Assembly (NCBI RefSeq): GCF_030409325.1
Contig: NZ_JAUFPR010000004.1
Location: forward strand, 729,548-793,547
DNA length: 64,000 nt
Direction: 5' to 3'
Source: Mucilaginibacter aquaedulcis
GTDB taxonomy: Bacteria; Bacteroidota; Bacteroidia; Sphingobacteriales; Sphingobacteriaceae
A program made the position numbers and the translations under genes. Below the pieces are notes generated by a model. That model saw only the letters and a list, made by a program, of their open reading frames with translations. It was not told where the DNA came from and did no database searches. Positions 60,861-64,000 of this stretch are shown piece after piece (the first letter of the stretch is position 1; every line of letters starts with the position of its first letter).

Positions 60861-62096
60861 ATGAAAAAATACATCATCATTTTTGTTGCCGGTTGTTTGT
60901 TGCTGGCCTCTGCATGTAAAAAGAAAAATACAACCGAAAACACTACCCAAACACCAGCCACAGGAAGCCAGTCATCAGTAGAGACACTGCCGCCGAATTC
61001 CAATTTTAAACCTGCCTTTGAAGGACAGACACGAGTAGCTGCTGTAAAAACTACAACTGCTTTCCGGGCCACTGTACTTACTTCATCGCTGACCGCCCCG
61101 TGGGGTTTAGCGGTTTTGCCTGATGGCCGTTTTCTCATTACGGAAAAGGCGGGAACAATGAGGCTGGTTACCAATACCGGGCAGGTGAGCTCACCGCTTG
61201 CAAACCTCCCGGCTGTTAATGCTGCCGGGCAGGGCGGTTTATTAGGTTTATGTGTAGATCCTGCGTTTTCTATTAACCGAATGGTTTACTGGTCGTTTTC
61301 TGAAAGAGGCTCAAACGGTAACGTCCTCGCTGTGGCCAAAGGACGCCTTGCTACCAATGAAACCGGACTTGAAAATGTAACAGTTATCTATCGGGCTACA
61401 CCGGCTTATACCGGAGCCAATCAATATGGCAGCAGGGTGATCTTTGACCGTACAGGTAATCTCTTCGTAAGCAGCGGCGACCGATCCGATCCGGGTATTC
61501 GCGTCCAGGCGCAGGATGAGAACTCGGCCATTGGTAAGATCATCAGGATTACTACTGACGGGCAACCGGCTTCAGGAAATCCATTTATTGGCGAAGCCAA
61601 TACACGCCCCGAAGTTTATTCGCTCGGTCACCGAAATGAGCATGGTTTGGTGATCCATCCTGTTACAGGCGATCTGTGGGAAGGGGAGCTTGGCCCAAGG
61701 GGCGGAGACGAGATCAATATCATAAAGCCCGGTGCAAATTACGGATGGCCGGTTATTACTTACGGTATTGATTATAGCGGGCAACCGATAGGTAATGCAA
61801 TCCAGCAGCAAACCGGCATGGAGCAGCCCGTTTATTATTGAGACCCGGTGATCTCGCCGAGCGGCATGACCTTCTATAAAGGGAGCCGCATCCCGGAGTG
61901 GGAAAATAACCTTTTTGTATGCGCATTAAGCGGTATGCATATCGACCGTTTAGTAATTGCCAATAACAAAGTAACCGGTGAGGAACGTTTATTGGTTAGT
62001 GAAGCACAACGCTTCAGGGATATCACCCAAGGTACAGATAACGCACTTTACGCAGTAACCGACCAGGGAAAATTGTATAGGATTGACCGCGAATAA
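60861..62096 (+). pseudogene. PQQ-type sugar dehydrogenase (GSDH), interrupted by TGA
   Basis: A lipoprotein signal (VAGCLLLASACKKKN) starts a six-bladed-propeller glucose/sorbosone dehydrogenase: SLTAPWGLAVLPDGRFLITE, GNLFVSSGDRSDPG, SLGHRNEHGLV and GPRGGDEINIIKPGANYGWP. A TGA at 61839-61841 stops it after VYY; the same frame goes on from DPVISPSGMTFYKG to the natural end, TAA 62094-62096. Homologues have Trp there (YYWDP), so TGG to TGA is the simplest cause. The full protein would be 411 residues. Either a recent pseudogene or a sequencing error; no sign of selenocysteine. Confidence 0.82.
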
Positions 62097-62225
62097 ATTC
62101 TTAAAAAGATGGACGATTGGTAAGCGGCACACTGATTTTTCTTAAGTAGCTCCTATTATCGAAAAAACGGGTAATATGTAAATCCGACAAGCAAAGGCAT
62201 GTTTTAAAAGAATAAAAGTTCTTAA

Positions 62226-63374
62226 ATGATGAAAAATCTTCAAAAATTAGCTATATATCTCTGCCTTTCATTCGCCATGAGTTTATCAGTTTACGGCCAA
62301 CAAAAGAATACAGGCGAGTTATCGCTATCTGCCCGGCAGATAGCCATCGTACCTATCGCAGCATTTGCCGCTAAGGGAGATCAGGACAATCTAAAAAATG
62401 CTTTAGACCAGGGTTTGGAAGCAGGTTTGACGGTAAGCGAAATCAAAGAAATCTTAGTCCAGTTATATGCTTATGCTGGTTTTCCGAGAAGTTTGAATGC
62501 TATCACTACTTTTCAAACAGTTATAAATACCAGAAAAAATAAAAACGTAGCATCTATTGAAGGCAGAAAACCAGGAAAGGTCAACTTTAGTAGCAATAAA
62601 TATCAGTTTGGTAAAGATGTTCAGGCAAAACTAACTGGAAGATCAGCGAATTCTACCCAGGATTTTGTTCCCGTGATTGATACATTTTTAAAGGAACACC
62701 TATTTGCTGATATCTTCGGAAGAGATAACCTTGATTTTCAAAGTCGGGAAATAGCCACTATTTCAATTCTGGCCAGCATAGGCAATGCCGAAAATCAGCT
62801 TCGCAGTCATCTGGGTGTAGGCAGAAATACAGGCCTTACGGAGTTACAATTGAGGGAAATAGCTAATAAATTGTCGGCAAGCGTTGGTAATGAAGCGGGC
62901 AATTCTGCTACAAAAATTATAGATATCATGTTTAGTCGCGTCAATAGTCCCACAGATCTCACTGCCGACCAAACGCTTTCAATTGCCCCCACCTTTCCTA
63001 AGGGCGATAAAGTATCAGGAGGTAACTTTAGCGGTGATGTATGGGTCAATAGTTTGGCCACCATAAATATGACCATTGCCAACACTTCAGTTGGCAATGT
63101 TACCTTCGCTCCAAAATCGCGTACTAAATGGCACAGACACCCATCAGGTCAAATATTGCTTGTTACAGACGGAATAGGTTATTACCAGGAAAAGGGCCAG
63201 GCCGTTCGCTTGATCCGAAAAGGTGATGTCGTAAATTGTCCTCCTAATATTGCTCATTGGCATGGTGCAACACCAGATAGCTCTATGTCGCATATCACGC
63301 TCGGATTTGATAACGGCAAGGGCCGGGTAGAATGGTTAGGGAGCGTTACAGATGAAGAATACATGCTAAAGTGA
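62226..63374 (+). CDS. carboxymuconolactone decarboxylase-cupin fusion, exported
   Basis: The 382-residue protein has a signal peptide (LCLSFAMSLSVYGQQ), one CMD domain (IAAFAAKGDQDNLKNALDQG, KEILVQLYAYAGFPRSLNA), a second CMD-like domain at about 160-250 (REIATISILASIGNAENQLR) and a C-terminal cupin (TKWHRHPSGQILLVTDGIGYY, PPNIAHWHG with metal-binding histidines). The fusion is common in Bacteroidota redox clusters; its reaction is not established. It ends the plus-strand cluster, 129 bp after the broken sugar dehydrogenase, and may have its own promoter. GTAATATGTA at about 62172 resembles part of the direct repeat. Confidence 0.9.
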   Translation: MMKNLQKLAIYLCLSFAMSLSVYGQQKNTGELSLSARQIAIVPIAAFAAKGDQDNLKNALDQGLEAGLTVSEIKEILVQLYAYAGFPRSLNAITTFQTVINTRKNKNVASIEGRKPGKVNFSSNKYQFGKDVQAKLTGRSANSTQDFVPVIDTFLKEHLFADIFGRDNLDFQSREIATISILASIGNAENQLRSHLGVGRNTGLTELQLREIANKLSASVGNEAGNSATKIIDIMFSRVNSPTDLTADQTLSIAPTFPKGDKVSGGNFSGDVWVNSLATINMTIANTSVGNVTFAPKSRTKWHRHPSGQILLVTDGIGYYQEKGQAVRLIRKGDVVNCPPNIAHWHGATPDSSMSHITLGFDNGKGRVEWLGSVTDEEYMLK

Positions 63375-63694
63375 AAAAGAAAATCTGATTTGGTTCCAGA
63401 GAATGGGCTCGAATCAGCGAGTTTCTCAACAACAGAAGTCACCCACCGAGCAAAACTCGACTCCCGCCGCTCCTTTATCATCTTTATAAGTTTTTCAAAG
63501 TGCATTATATTGCTCTATTTATTACAAATATATTACTATAGTTGCAATAACATTAAATAGTGCAGCATATTGCTCTTTTATAACGTAGATTATCTACAGA
63601 GGTTTTTTGTTTTCATGTATATTGCCAATTAAAGCCATGCAAATTGAAAGTTTTTTCTATGTAAATTGTAACTTTGTCTGTAATTTCATAAGAG
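63375..63694 (+). promoter_or_regulatory. intergenic region with a repeated motif and a promoter
   Basis: AGTGCA-NNN-TATTGCTCT-N-TT occurs at about 63499-63519 and again 60 bp later at about 63559-63579, likely operators. TAACTTTG at 63669-63676, 19 bp before the ATPase start, is a perfect TANNTTTG -7 element, with a TTG 22 bp further up. Minus-strand frames over 63381-63480 are not convincing, and nothing else is recognised. Confidence 0.6.
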
Positions 63695-64000
63695 ATGAGC
63701 AAATTTATACCAAGGCAGATAGCACCTATTATTAAGGCCCAACAAACAAAATTTCCTGTTTTAGCTGTTACTGGTCCCCGGCAATCAGGTAAGACAACCT
63801 TATTAAAAGAGCTTTTTAGTGATTATCGTTATGTAACACTGGAAAATCCAAATACACGTTCATTCGCATTAGAAGATCCTATTGCTTTTTTGAATCAATA
63901 CGATCAGAAAGTTATTTTGGATGAGGTGCAACGAGCGCCAGCTTTGTTTTCTTATATACAGAGCAGGGTTGATGAATCCAAAATAATGGGACAATATATT
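63695..64000 (+). CDS. AAA ATPase, DUF4143 type (3' end cut by window)
   Basis: The first 102 residues are seen. MSKFIPRQIAPIIKAQQTKF is followed by Walker A (VTGPRQSGKTT, residues 26-35), a YVTLENPNTRSFALEDP block and Walker B (KVILDEVQRAPALF). This is the start of the DUF4143-linked ATPases, common single genes in Bacteroidota whose function is not known but may be nuclease- or mobile-element-related. The gene has its own promoter with TAACTTTG. The rest lies beyond the window, so the DUF4143 part is inferred. Confidence 0.9.
   Translation, partial: MSKFIPRQIAPIIKAQQTKFPVLAVTGPRQSGKTTLLKELFSDYRYVTLENPNTRSFALEDPIAFLNQYDQKVILDEVQRAPALFSYIQSRVDESKIMGQYI

Noticed and set aside
61839..61841. 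TGA as a selenocysteine codon
   Set aside because: The place corresponds to Trp in the family, the enzyme class has no selenocysteine member known to me, and no stem-loop was evident right after it.
63381..63480. tRNA- or tmRNA-like 3' end (CTCGACTCCCGCCG)
   Set aside because: No acceptor partner, no T-arm pairing and no anticodon arm could be drawn.

Overview
This window reads as the chromosome of a member of the Bacteroidota, most likely a soil or plant-associated Sphingobacteriaceae of the Mucilaginibacter/Pedobacter type (an inference from gene content; no marker gene proves the genus). Supporting signs are a SusC/SusD pair, a DUF6520 peptide, promoters with the TTTG / TANNTTTG pattern, a tyrosine recombinase with the CTnDOT-type active site, and BfmA/DUF5712-type mobilisation genes.

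Region 1 (1-8116) carries an AraC regulator cut by the window edge, a phytanoyl-CoA dioxygenase-like enzyme, and a tight minus-strand operon: DUF427 protein, FAD/disulfide oxidoreductase, ABC ATPase, permease fused to a substrate-binding domain, EgtB and EgtD. It looks like one unit for making, moving and possibly recycling ergothioneine. The binding domain of the transporter appears circularly permuted relative to the usual OpuC/EgtU order.

Region 2 (about 8383 to about 35600) is an integrated mobilisable island next to tRNA-Glu. An IntDOT-like integrase sits at the left end. At the right end are two helix-turn-helix genes, a cluster of hairpins that looks like an origin of transfer, a BfmA-like accessory protein, a relaxase and a small Xre-like regulator. 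Between them lies cargo that looks like anti-phage defence: an FRG-domain protein; a three-gene cassette of a small protein, an HExxH protease and a DUF6615 nuclease-like protein; a RES-like protein; a GHKL ATPase with a C-terminal PD-(D/E)XK motif; an OLD-family ATPase-TOPRIM protein; a membrane-anchored beta-rich protein; an Mrr-type nuclease with a protein whose N-terminus resembles a phage prohead protease; and a 790-residue PD-(D/E)XK protein with a helical partner. Two unrelated cassettes each pair a protease-like gene with a nuclease-like gene, which is the strongest candidate here for undescribed biology.

Region 3 (about 35600-44163) returns to ordinary chromosome: a rod-shaped structured RNA candidate (6S-like), a SusC-SusD-TlpA operon, a DUF6520 peptide and an AraC regulator. 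Region 4 (44164-47298) is a long AT-rich intergenic stretch with repeats and a possible small RNA, then a split HipBST-type toxin-antitoxin operon whose promoter carries four operators spaced exactly 40 bp apart, then a long hairpin.

Region 5 (47299-63374) is oxidoreductase-rich. On the minus strand are AraC, a molybdopterin large subunit, a 2Fe-2S subunit, a diheme cytochrome c and XdhC. On the plus strand are a carboxylesterase, three aldo/keto reductases (one with a Tat signal), an NTF2-like protein, a lipoprotein flavodoxin, an NAD(P)-binding protein, an alpha/beta hydrolase, a PQQ-type sugar dehydrogenase broken by a TGA, and a carboxymuconolactone decarboxylase-cupin fusion. A 37-bp direct repeat stands before the esterase and again before the first reductase, and is probably the site of the linked AraC regulator. 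The window ends inside a DUF4143-type ATPase gene.
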